From Pseudophaeobacter flagellatus (GTDB lineage: Bacteria > Pseudomonadota > Alphaproteobacteria > Rhodobacterales > Rhodobacteraceae): a stretch of DNA of 64,000 nucleotides. The stretch lies in NCBI RefSeq assembly GCF_021228235.1, contig NZ_JAJQRG010000007.1, forward strand, positions 1 to 64,000, given 5' to 3'. Position numbers and translations under genes: made by a program. The notes beneath the pieces are model-generated. The model worked only from the letters and a program-made list of their open reading frames with translations, was not told the DNA's origin and ran no database searches. This document shows positions 46,451 through 54,546 of the stretch, in pieces; positions within the stretch are counted from its first letter, which is position 1, and every line of letters starts with the position of its first letter.

Positions 46451-47128
46451 TCACATCATGATCAGCTTGGCAGCAATCGCCCACATGGTCAGCCCTACCA
46501 GCCCATCCAGTACCTGCCAGGCGCGCGGACGGGCAAAGACCGGGGCCAAAAGACTGGCGCCATAGCCGAGACTGAAGAAGAAGACGAAACTGGCCAGCAC
46601 CGCGCCAAGGCCAAAGAGTCCCGGATCGGGGTATTGCGCCGAAATCGCCCCCAGCAGAACAACCGTATCCAGGTAGACATGCGGGTTCAGCCAGGTCAGG
46701 GCAAGAACCGTGGTCAATACCGGCAGCAGCGGCTGCGGTGCCTGGGCCGCACCAGCGGCCTGTAACGTCGCGCCCCCCTGCCAGGCAGACAGCAGGCTGC
46801 GCCCACCGTACCAGATCAGGAATCCGCCGCCACCAAAGCGCATAAGCGGTTCAAACCAGGGCATCACTTCGGCCAGCCTGCCAAAGCCAAGCACCCCGGC
46901 GGTGATCAACAGGGCATCCGATCCGGCACAGGCCAGGCAGATCCAGAATAGATGCTGACGCCGTATCCCCTGGCGCAGCACAAAGGCATTCTGCGCGCCA
47001 ATCGCCAGGATTAGACTGAAGCCAAGGCCAAAGCCCGCCAGCAGATTGGGCGGAATGCCAGTCAGGGCAACCACCTGCGCATACATCTGGGCGGTCACTG
47101 TAGCTGTCATCGGGATTGGAATTGGCAT
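46451..47128 (-). CDS. argO: LysE-family amino acid exporter ArgO
   Basis: A 225-residue six-segment exporter. Family signatures are GLGFSLILAIGAQNAFVLRQGI near the start and LALTWLNPHVYLDTVVLLG in the middle, as in ArgO/LysE, which expel arginine or lysine. The gene is divergent from an ArgP-like regulator, the standard pairing. Later in-frame starts exist at 47110 and 47086. Confidence 0.9.
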   Translation of the reverse strand: MPIPIPMTATVTAQMYAQVVALTGIPPNLLAGFGLGFSLILAIGAQNAFVLRQGIRRQHLFWICLACAGSDALLITAGVLGFGRLAEVMPWFEPLMRFGGGGFLIWYGGRSLLSAWQGGATLQAAGAAQAPQPLLPVLTTVLALTWLNPHVYLDTVVLLGAISAQYPDPGLFGLGAVLASFVFFFSLGYGASLLAPVFARPRAWQVLDGLVGLTMWAIAAKLIMM

Positions 47129-47227
47129 CGGCCTGTCTTTCTCTCTCGCTGCGGTCTCACCGCTTTGACTAGCCCGAGAGCGCGGCGTAGCATAGTTAAT
47201 TATGATAACCCAAAGTAAGAGTTTCTA

Positions 47228-48121
47228 ATGCAGTTTGACCCCAACCATCTCTCTGCTCTGGCCGCTGTCATCCGGCTTGGATCCTTTGACAGCGCAGCGC
47301 AAAGCCTGGGCCTGACCCCTTCGGCGGTTTCGCAACGCATCAAGGCCCTAGAAGAGCGCGTGGGCGGGGCCCTGATCAAACGCGGCCTGCCCTGTACCGG
47401 CACCAAGGCGGGGCAGCGCCTGGCAAAACATGCCGAAGATGTCGCGGTGCTTGAGGGCCAGGTCTCGCGGGCGCTGGCGCTGGACCCCAGCCCCGAGGCA
47501 CCGCCGCTTCTGCGCATTGCCGTCAACGCCGACAGTCTGGCCACCTGGTTCATCGCAGCCATGGTTGCCACACCGGATCTGCTGTTTGATCTGGTCATCG
47601 ACGATCAGGACCACAGTGCGGATTGGTTGAAACGTGGCGAAGTCTCTGCCGCCATCACCGCCCATGCCCAGCCCGTACCTGGCTGCAATGCTCAACCGCT
47701 TGGGGTGATGCGCTATCAGGCCATGGCCAGCCCCGCCTATATGGCGAAATGGTTTGCTGGCCGCCCCACAGCCCAGGCACTGGCCCAGGCCCCCTGCCTG
47801 ACCTATAATCCAAAAGACACGCTGCAACAGCGCTGGATACAGCTGTATTTTGGCAAAACCATCACTCCGCCGGCGCATTTCATCCCCTCGGCCCAGGGCT
47901 TTGCCGATGCCGCCCTGGCGGGTCTGGGCTGGGGCATGATCCCGGTTGCCCAGATGGCACCTGCCCTGAAATCCGGCGCGCTGGTGCCGCTACTGCCCGA
48001 TAGCGCCATGGATGTTGCGCTGAACTGGCAGGTAAGCCGGGTCATGGCCTCTGCACTGGCCCCCTTGACACGGGCAGTGCTAAGCTCGGCCAGGCACCAT
48101 CTGCCCCCCCCACCCAGCTAG
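47228..48121 (+). CDS. argP: LysR-family regulator ArgP/LysG type
   Basis: A 297-residue LysR regulator. The N-terminal HTH FDPNHLSALAAVIRLGSFDSAAQSLGLTPSAVSQRIKALE matches ArgP/IciA closely. The effector domain includes MRYQAMASPAYMAKWFAG, typical of the ArgP branch. It is divergent from argO and should activate it when arginine or lysine is high. Confidence 0.9.
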   Translation: MQFDPNHLSALAAVIRLGSFDSAAQSLGLTPSAVSQRIKALEERVGGALIKRGLPCTGTKAGQRLAKHAEDVAVLEGQVSRALALDPSPEAPPLLRIAVNADSLATWFIAAMVATPDLLFDLVIDDQDHSADWLKRGEVSAAITAHAQPVPGCNAQPLGVMRYQAMASPAYMAKWFAGRPTAQALAQAPCLTYNPKDTLQQRWIQLYFGKTITPPAHFIPSAQGFADAALAGLGWGMIPVAQMAPALKSGALVPLLPDSAMDVALNWQVSRVMASALAPLTRAVLSSARHHLPPPPS

Positions 48122-48161
48122 GGACTCTATCTGTCGCTGATCGCTATACAGGAGCCGAGAA

Positions 48162-48854
48162 ATGTTCGCAAAATCCGCCCTCACCTATGCCCCGATGCCG
48201 CTGCCCCACCGTGCGGCCTACAGTGATGCAGAGATGCTTGCAAAGGCCAGAGAATATCTGGCGCATATGCAACAGCGCCATACGGTGCGCGATTTCACCT
48301 CTCAGCCTGTCGCGCGTGAGGTAATCGAGCTCTGTATCCAAACCGCCGGCTCGGCCCCCTCGGGGGCCAATCACCAGCCCTGGCATTTTGTCGCCATTGC
48401 AAACCCGGCACTGAAGCAACAGATCCGGGAAGAAGCCGAAGAAGAAGAACGCCGATTTTACGCCGGTGGCGGCGGTGACGAATGGATCAAAGCGCTGGAG
48501 CCCATCGGCACCACAGCGGACAAGCCGCATCTTACCACCGCGCCCTGGCTCATCGTGGTCTTTGCCCAACGCTGGGGCGAATTTGAAGATGGCAGCCGCT
48601 ATAAAAACTACTACGTGCCCGAAAGCGTCAATATCGCCACCGGGTTCTTGTTGGCCGCGCTGCACCAGGCTGGGCTGTGCAGCCTCACCCATACGCCCAA
48701 CCCGATGAAATTCCTCAATGCGGCCCTTGGTCGGCCAGCCTCGGAAAAGCCGACCATGATCATCGCGGTCGGCCACCCCAGCGCCGATGCCAAAGTGCCG
48801 GGCGTTGCCAAGATGAAAAAGCCCCTTGCTGAAATTTCGACGATCCTGGAATGA
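48162..48854 (+). CDS. Nitroreductase-family flavoprotein, iodotyrosine-deiodinase-like
   Basis: A 230-residue FMN enzyme. The FMN motif RHTVRDFTSQPV and the second region ELCIQTAGSAPSGANHQPWHF fit nitroreductases. The stretch YYVPESVNIATGFLLAALHQ, AGLCSLTHTPNPMKFLNAAL, GRPASEKPTMIIAVGHP is closest to iodotyrosine deiodinase-type reductive dehalogenases. Glu of the lid (FEDGSRYKNYY) is plausible for substrate binding. Halogenated tyrosines occur in marine settings; activity is inference. Confidence 0.78.
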   Translation: MFAKSALTYAPMPLPHRAAYSDAEMLAKAREYLAHMQQRHTVRDFTSQPVAREVIELCIQTAGSAPSGANHQPWHFVAIANPALKQQIREEAEEEERRFYAGGGGDEWIKALEPIGTTADKPHLTTAPWLIVVFAQRWGEFEDGSRYKNYYVPESVNIATGFLLAALHQAGLCSLTHTPNPMKFLNAALGRPASEKPTMIIAVGHPSADAKVPGVAKMKKPLAEISTILE

Positions 48855-48887
48855 GGCAGCAGCAACTGATGCCCGGGGCCCTCCCAG

Positions 48888-49736
48888 ATGCAGACTGAAC
48901 CGCGCAGCCTTGGTGCCAGCCTTTTCTGGCATATCCTGTTGCCACGCGGGGCTGCACTGTTGTTCTGGACCGGTGCCAATCAGATGCTGCAAATGCCCTC
49001 TGCCCTGACCTGGGGGCTGATTATGGCGGATGTGCTGTTTCTCATCTGGACAATTCGGGCCCATCTGCGCGCGGCGGATGATCATATGCTTGGCTCGGGT
49101 GCCATGGCGCCGGTCTGGGGCGGATATCTGCTTTTGCTGTTCCTTATCCTGGCCAGCCTGTCGCTTTGGTGGCAGGCGCTGCTGATTTCCAACCGCCCCG
49201 CCGAGGGGCCGAGCTACGCCGATATACGCGCCCAGCAGCACGCTGCGCGCTACAGTCTTGCCCTGTCACGCGATGGCACTGCCATTGTTTTTGATGGAGA
49301 GATCACCTTTGGCCTGACCAAGGCGCTCCAAGCCCTCATGCTGCGCCATCCCGAGGTGCGCCACATAGGCCTTTCTAGTCCCGGCGGCCATATCTATGAG
49401 GCCCGCGGCGTTGCCAAGCTTGTTCAAGCGCAGGGAGTTTCGACCCGGGCGCTGGGGCTTTGCGCCTCGGCCTGCACCCTGATTTTTGCAGCGGGAACCC
49501 AGCGTGTGCTTGGCCCTCAGGCGCAGCTTGGCTTTCACGGCTATTCGCTTGATGTCTTTGGTGGCCTGCCACAAATCGACCTGACAGCCGAACAGGAAAA
49601 AGACAGGCGTTTTCTGATCTCGCAAGGCATCAGCGATGACTTTATCGATCGGGTTTATGCCACTGCGCCATCCGGGCTCTGGCGTCCCAGCCCGGATATC
49701 TTGCGCAGGGCGGGCGTGCTGACAACGCCCCGCTAA
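48888..49736 (+). CDS. Membrane protein with a ClpP-like serine protease domain
   Basis: A 282-residue protein. Residues 1 to about 100 hold three hydrophobic segments (LFWHILLPRGAALLFW, LIMADVLFLIWTI, GGYLLLLFLILASLSLWW). The remainder is a ClpP/crotonase-like periplasmic domain: HIGLSSPGGHIYEARGVAKL and LCASACTLIFAAG, where the second Ser is the nucleophile candidate, and FHGYS the His candidate. This is the COG3904 type. Substrate unknown. It follows the nitroreductase on the same strand after 33 bases. Confidence 0.75.
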   Translation: MQTEPRSLGASLFWHILLPRGAALLFWTGANQMLQMPSALTWGLIMADVLFLIWTIRAHLRAADDHMLGSGAMAPVWGGYLLLLFLILASLSLWWQALLISNRPAEGPSYADIRAQQHAARYSLALSRDGTAIVFDGEITFGLTKALQALMLRHPEVRHIGLSSPGGHIYEARGVAKLVQAQGVSTRALGLCASACTLIFAAGTQRVLGPQAQLGFHGYSLDVFGGLPQIDLTAEQEKDRRFLISQGISDDFIDRVYATAPSGLWRPSPDILRRAGVLTTPR

Positions 49737-49748
49737 ACCGCACAGCAA

Positions 49749-49775
49749 AAAGCCCCCGAGGGTTTCGGAGGCTTT
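49749..49775 (-). terminator. Terminator of yebC
   Basis: AAAGCCCCCGA and TCGGAGGCTTT arms (one mismatch) with an A-run on plus, giving a U-tract on the minus strand. Lies 34 bases after the yebC stop. Confidence 0.8.
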
Positions 49776-49805
49776 AAGCGAGTTCGACTTATAAGCAGGT
49801 ACAGC

Positions 49806-50546
49806 TCAGAGCTGATCCATGACTTCATCAGAGGCTTCAAAGTTGGTGGTGACGCGCTGCACGTCGTCGTCGTCTTCCAGCGCATCCACCAGCTTCATCA
49901 GCTTTTGCATGCCTTCCAGGTCCAGCTCGGTGGTGGTGGTAGGTTTCCACACCAGTTTGGTGCTGTCTGATTCGCCCAGCTCTGCCTCCAGCGCGTTGGA
50001 AACATCGTTCAGATCACTGTCGGCGCAGTAGATGATATGGCCATCCTCGGACGATTCGACATCCTCGGCACCGGCCTCGATGGCAGCCATCATTACGGTA
50101 TCGGCATCGCCGACCTCCGCCTTGTAGGTCACTTCGCCCTTGCGATCGAACATAAAGCCAACCGAACCGGTTTCCCCCAGGTTGCCGCCGTTCTTGGAGA
50201 AGGTCGAGCGCACAGTCGATGCAGTGCGATTTTTGTTGTCGGTCATCGCCTCGACGATGACGGCAACGCCGCTGGGGCCATAGCCCTCGTAGCGGATTTC
50301 ATCATAGTTTTCGGCGTCGCCACCAATCGCCTTTTTGATCGCACGGTCGATCACATCTTTGGGCACCGACTGGCTTTTGGCTTCTTTTACAGCCATACGC
50401 AGACGGGGGTTTTTATCGGGATCTGGGTCGCCCATCTTGGCGGCCACGGTGATCTCCTTGGCCAGTTTGGAAAACAGTTTTGACCGCACAGCGTCCTGAC
50501 GGCCCTTGCGATGCTGGATGTTTGCCCATTTTGAGTGGCCTGCCAT
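49806..50546 (-). CDS. yebC: YebC/PmpR family protein
   Basis: A 246-residue protein opening [20 protein letters not shown], the universal YebC/TACO1 start. The middle has [23 protein letters not shown] and the third domain [20 protein letters not shown]. Members relieve ribosome stalling or act as regulators. The start at 50546 is set by this signature and AAGGA upstream. Confidence 0.96.
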   Translation of the reverse strand: MAGHSKWANIQHRKGRQDAVRSKLFSKLAKEITVAAKMGDPDPDKNPRLRMAVKEAKSQSVPKDVIDRAIKKAIGGDAENYDEIRYEGYGPSGVAVIVEAMTDNKNRTASTVRSTFSKNGGNLGETGSVGFMFDRKGEVTYKAEVGDADTVMMAAIEAGAEDVESSEDGHIIYCADSDLNDVSNALEAELGESDSTKLVWKPTTTTELDLEGMQKLMKLVDALEDDDDVQRVTTNFEASDEVMDQL

Positions 50547-50707
50547 TGTAGATCCTTTGTGTCGTGCATGCTTGAATTGGCGCTCATATAGCCTGTGGCA
50601 GGGGCAGCTTTCAAGCACTGCTGACAGGCAAGCACAATCCGGGGCGATATCAAGCACCACAGCCAGTGTCGCCTTGCCCCTGATGCGTCAATGGCTAGAG
50701 TGGCGCC

Positions 50708-52483
50708 ATGACATTTGACCAGACCGCATTATTTGCCATTTTCGCCGCCGTCTTCGGCCTGTTCCTCTGGGGGCGCTTTCGCTACGATATCGTTGCCTTT
50801 TCCGCGCTGTTGGTTGCTGTGGTGCTGGGACTTGTGCCCACCGCCGAGGCCTTTTCCGGCTTTGGCCACCCGGCAACGCTGGTGGTGGCGCTGGTGCTGA
50901 TTGTCTCTGCCGGGTTGGTGCGGTCGGGTGCGGTCTTCCTGATCACCCGCACGCTGGTGGACAGTTCGCGCAGTCTCGGCGGCCATATTGGCCTGATGGG
51001 GGGCGTCGGTGCCGTGCTCTCGGCCTTTATGAACAATGTGGCTGCCCTGGCCCTGCTGATGCCGGTGGATATCCAGACCGCCCGCAAGGCCGGACGCGCA
51101 CCGGGGTTGAGCCTGATGCCGCTGTCCTTTGCCACCATCCTGGGCGGCATGGCAACGCTGATCGGCACCCCGCCCAACATCATCATCGCCTCGATCCGCC
51201 AAGAATCCCTCGGCGAACCCTTTGGCATGTTTGACTTTGCCCCGGTTGGTGGCATCGTCGCCCTCGTCGGGCTGGCCTTTGTGGCCCTGGTCGGCTGGCG
51301 ACTGATCCCACAGCGGCAAGAGGCCGCTGGCAACTCCGAAGCGCAACTATCTGATTACATTGCAGAGCTGACCATACCGGATGACTCTGATCTGATCGGC
51401 AAGCGGCTTGGCACCTTGGACAAGGACGCCGAACAGGCTGATGTCGCCATTCTGGGGCTGATCCGGGACAGCAAACGCCACTATGGGCGCGCCGCCGGTG
51501 CGGTGCTGCAAGCGGGCGATACCCTGGTGCTCGAAGCCCGCCCCGATGCGCTGGATGAATTTCGCACCACATTGTCGCTGCATTTCTCAGATAGCGCGCG
51601 CCAGGAAACATTGACCGCAGCAGGTGATGGCCTAGAGGTGATCGAAGTGGTGGTCCCCGAAGGCGCCCGTATCGATGGGCGCTCGGCCCAGTCTCTGGGC
51701 TTGGCCTGGCGGCAAAACGCGGTACTCTTGGGACTGGCCCGACAGGGGCGGCGCCTGACCAAGCACATCCGCCAGACAGAGATCGAGGCCGGCGACATTC
51801 TGCTGCTGCTCTGCCCCCGGGAACGCGGCAACGATGTGACAGAATGGCTGGGCTGTCTGCCGCTGGCACAGCGCGGCCTGGCGGTCACCGCCAATGACAA
51901 GACCTGGGCAGCGATTGGCCTGTTTGGCCTGGCGGTGCTTGCGGCCTCTACCGGGGTGATCTACCTGCCAATCGCGCTGGGGCTGGTGGTTGTGTCTTAC
52001 GTCTTGATCAAGGTGCTGCCGGTTGCCGAGATCTACGACCATGTGGAATGGCCCGTCGTGGTTTTGCTGGGCTCTATGATCCCGCTGGGTGCCGCATTGG
52101 ATGCCTCGGGCGGAACGCAACTGATTGCCAATGGGCTGATCGGGTTAACCCAAGGGCTGCCCTCTTGGGTGGTGCTGACGGTGCTGATGGTCGTGACCAT
52201 GACGCTGTCCGATGTGCTGAACAACACCGCCACCGCCATTGTCGCGGCACCAGTTGGCATTCAGATGGCCACAACACTTGGCGTCTCGCCCGATCCGTTT
52301 TTGATGGCCGTGGCCGTGGCGGCCTCGGCGGCCTTTCTGACCCCGATTGGCCATAAGAACAATACCTTGGTGCTGGGGCCCGGCGGCTATCAATTTGGCG
52401 ATTACTGGCGCATGGGGCTACCGCTCGAAATCCTGGTGATTGCGGTTTCCATCCCCTCGATTCTGATATTCTGGCCTCTCTAA
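50708..52483 (+). CDS. SLC13-type transporter with TrkA-C domains
   Basis: A 591-residue protein. Membrane half one (about residues 1 to 200) has the family motif GGMATLIGTPPNIIIASIRQ; two TrkA-C regulatory domains lie at about 215 to 380 (DSDLIGKRLGTLDKDAEQAD and GARIDGRSAQSLGLAWRQNA); membrane half two (about 400 to 590) ends LTPIGHKNNTLVLGPGGYQF. This is the SLC13/DASS or divalent-anion fold. Substrate not determinable; sulfate or dicarboxylates are usual. A related protein is encoded at 54547 to 56343. Confidence 0.88.
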   Translation: MTFDQTALFAIFAAVFGLFLWGRFRYDIVAFSALLVAVVLGLVPTAEAFSGFGHPATLVVALVLIVSAGLVRSGAVFLITRTLVDSSRSLGGHIGLMGGVGAVLSAFMNNVAALALLMPVDIQTARKAGRAPGLSLMPLSFATILGGMATLIGTPPNIIIASIRQESLGEPFGMFDFAPVGGIVALVGLAFVALVGWRLIPQRQEAAGNSEAQLSDYIAELTIPDDSDLIGKRLGTLDKDAEQADVAILGLIRDSKRHYGRAAGAVLQAGDTLVLEARPDALDEFRTTLSLHFSDSARQETLTAAGDGLEVIEVVVPEGARIDGRSAQSLGLAWRQNAVLLGLARQGRRLTKHIRQTEIEAGDILLLLCPRERGNDVTEWLGCLPLAQRGLAVTANDKTWAAIGLFGLAVLAASTGVIYLPIALGLVVVSYVLIKVLPVAEIYDHVEWPVVVLLGSMIPLGAALDASGGTQLIANGLIGLTQGLPSWVVLTVLMVVTMTLSDVLNNTATAIVAAPVGIQMATTLGVSPDPFLMAVAVAASAAFLTPIGHKNNTLVLGPGGYQFGDYWRMGLPLEILVIAVSIPSILIFWPL

Positions 52484-52493
52484 CCCGGCCCGT

Positions 52494-52558
52494 CCCCCCC
52501 CCTGGCCTTGCCCAAGGCTTCCCCCAGGGGAGGTGGCGAAACAATTGCTCCCCCCCCC
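52494..52558. repeat. Two nine-C tracts in front of the FAD dehydrogenase gene
   Basis: Nine consecutive C at 52494 to 52502 and nine at 52550 to 52558 in a 119-base gap. The second lies 45 bases before the start codon, near promoter distance. Such runs can change length by slippage. Confidence 0.75.
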
Positions 52559-52602
52559 GGTGCTGCGCTTAGGCTGGCTGCAACCACAACCGGGAGGTGC
52601 AG

Positions 52603-54273
52603 ATGGCAGATGCAACGGACAACACAGCAGATGTAATCATCGTCGGGGCTGGCATTGCCGGGCTGGCTGCGGCCTGCGACTTGGGTGATCGCGGCAAGCG
52701 GGTGATCCTGCTAGAGCAAGAGTCCGCGCAATTTCTGGGCGGTCAGGCCCATTGGAGCCTGGGCGGGTTGTTCATGATCGACACGCCAGAGCAACGCCGC
52801 ATGGGGATCCGGGATGGCCATGATCTGGCCCGCCGCGATTGGATGGGCAGCGCCCAGTTTGACCGCGCCGAGGACGGCTGGCCCCGGCAATGGGTCCGTG
52901 CCTATCTTGATTTTGCCGCCAGCGAAATGCGCCCCTGGCTGCACCAGATGGGCATGCGCTGGTTTCCGGTTGTCGGCTGGGCCGAACGTGGCGGCGGCAG
53001 CGCCGAGGGCCATGGCAATTCGGTGCCGCGATTTCATGTCACCTGGGGCACTGGCCCCGGCGTGGTCGCGCCCTTTGCCGCCCGTCTTGCAGCCCATGTC
53101 GACGCCGGGCGAATCTTGACCAGGTTTCGCCATCAAGTCAGCCATATCATCTTGCAATGCGGCGAGGTCAAAGGCGTCTCGGGTGAGGTGCTGGAAGCCG
53201 ATACAGCCGCCCGGGGCATGCGTACCAACCGCAAGGAAATCGGCGAATTTGAAGCCTATGCGCCCTCGGTCATCGTGGCCTCGGGCGGGATTGGCGGCAA
53301 TCTGGATCTGGTGCGCAAGAACTGGCCGCGCGAGCGTCTGGGCGCACCGCCCAAAAACATGGTGGCCGGGGTACCTTTTCATGTGGACGGGCGGATGATC
53401 CCCATTGCCGAAGCCGCTGGTGGCCATGTGATCAACGCGGACCGCATGTGGCACTACACCGAAGGGCTGCGCAACTGGGACCCGATCTGGCCAAACCACG
53501 GCATTCGCATTCTACCGGGGCCGTCAGCCATGTGGTTTGATGCCCGTGGCGACCGCCTACCAGCGCCCTGCCTACCGGGTTTCGATACCCTGGCCACACT
53601 GAAAGAGATTCTGAAAACCGGCTATGACTACAGCTGGTTCATCCTCAGCCAAAAGATCATCGAGAAGGAATTCGCACTGTCTGGATCGGAACAAAACCCG
53701 GACCTGACCTCTGGCAAATGGCGCGAGGTCATCCGCGCGCGCCTGCTCTCACGCGGACAGGCCCCGGCCCCGGTTGAGGCCTTCAAGAAACATGGCACGG
53801 ATTTTGTGGTGACCGATGATCTGGCTGACCTGGTCGCAGGCATGAACCGGATTGCAGATCTGCCACTGGACGAAACCCACCTGCGCCGCCAGATCGAGGC
53901 GCGCGATGCACAGGTCGACAACCCCTTTGCCAAGGACGCCCAGGTGATTGCGATGAACGCAGCCCGCAACTATCGCGGCGATCGGTTGATCCGCACCGCC
54001 AAGCCACATCGCATTCTGGATCGCCAAAATGGCCCGCTGATTGCCGTACGGCTCAACATTCTGACACGCAAAACACTGGGGGGATTGCAGACCAATCTGG
54101 ACAGCCAGATCGTAGGGGCAGATGGCAACCCAGTGCCAGGCCTTTTCGCAATCGGAGAGGCCGCCGGCTTTGGGGGCGGAGGGTATCACGGCTACAATGC
54201 CTTGGAAGGGACCTTCTTGGGCGGCTGCCTCTTTTCCGGGCGCCAGGCGGGCCGATCGCGGCTGATCGCCTGA
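52603..54273 (+). CDS. FAD-dependent dehydrogenase, KstD/fumarate reductase-like
   Basis: A 556-residue flavoprotein. The Rossmann FAD loop is VIIVGAGIAGLAAACDLG; a large FAD-binding-2 body follows with SLGGLFMIDTPEQRRMGIRDGHDLA and the C-terminal GLFAIGEAAGFGGGGYHGYNALEG, GTFLGGCLFSG, diagnostic of the COG3573 FAD-binding dehydrogenases related to 3-ketosteroid dehydrogenase. Substrate unknown. The ATG at 52603 with GGGAGG is preferred to a GTG six bases earlier. Confidence 0.85.
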   Translation: MADATDNTADVIIVGAGIAGLAAACDLGDRGKRVILLEQESAQFLGGQAHWSLGGLFMIDTPEQRRMGIRDGHDLARRDWMGSAQFDRAEDGWPRQWVRAYLDFAASEMRPWLHQMGMRWFPVVGWAERGGGSAEGHGNSVPRFHVTWGTGPGVVAPFAARLAAHVDAGRILTRFRHQVSHIILQCGEVKGVSGEVLEADTAARGMRTNRKEIGEFEAYAPSVIVASGGIGGNLDLVRKNWPRERLGAPPKNMVAGVPFHVDGRMIPIAEAAGGHVINADRMWHYTEGLRNWDPIWPNHGIRILPGPSAMWFDARGDRLPAPCLPGFDTLATLKEILKTGYDYSWFILSQKIIEKEFALSGSEQNPDLTSGKWREVIRARLLSRGQAPAPVEAFKKHGTDFVVTDDLADLVAGMNRIADLPLDETHLRRQIEARDAQVDNPFAKDAQVIAMNAARNYRGDRLIRTAKPHRILDRQNGPLIAVRLNILTRKTLGGLQTNLDSQIVGADGNPVPGLFAIGEAAGFGGGGYHGYNALEGTFLGGCLFSGRQAGRSRLIA

Positions 54274-54348
54274 ACCACGATGTAAAACGCCCAGCACAAT
54301 ACCCCGTCAGAGGCACGCGGCAGCCGGGACTATTGGCCTAACCCCAAA

Positions 54349-54429
54349 TCAGGAGAGCACCAGAGACATCAGCGCAATACCTGATGCTGCGGTGAAAAGA
54401 AAAACTAAAAACCCACGTCTAAAACTCAT
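54349..54429 (-). CDS. 26-residue membrane peptide
   Basis: The minus strand reads MSFRRGFLVFLFTAASGIAL followed by MSLVLS and a stop at 54349. A strong GGAGG lies eight bases before the start. The basic start and long hydrophobic helix indicate an inner-membrane peptide. A strong palindrome lies in the leader. Not recognised; below usual annotation size. Confidence 0.6.
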   Translation of the reverse strand: MSFRRGFLVFLFTAASGIALMSLVLS

Positions 54430-54453
54430 CAAAATGTCCTCCATCGTTCTGTT

Positions 54454-54472
54454 CACCTTATGATATAAGGTG
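54454..54472. promoter_or_regulatory. 19-bp palindrome in the leader of the small peptide gene
   Basis: CACCTTAT-GAT-ATAAGGTG is perfect, with near-symmetric flanks (GTT and GAAC). It is centred 34 bases before the peptide start codon. It may be an operator or, as RNA, a leader hairpin. Confidence 0.55.
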
Positions 54473-54546
54473 GAACGTGAAAGTTTCATCAAGGGTGCCC
54501 GCATCCTGGCAACATTTCGCCCGCCTGCCCCGCTGCTCTGCGCGGC

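Noticed and set aside
48144-49241. 365-codon minus-strand ORF
   Set aside because: Antisense of the nitroreductase and ClpP-like genes, both of which show real domains.
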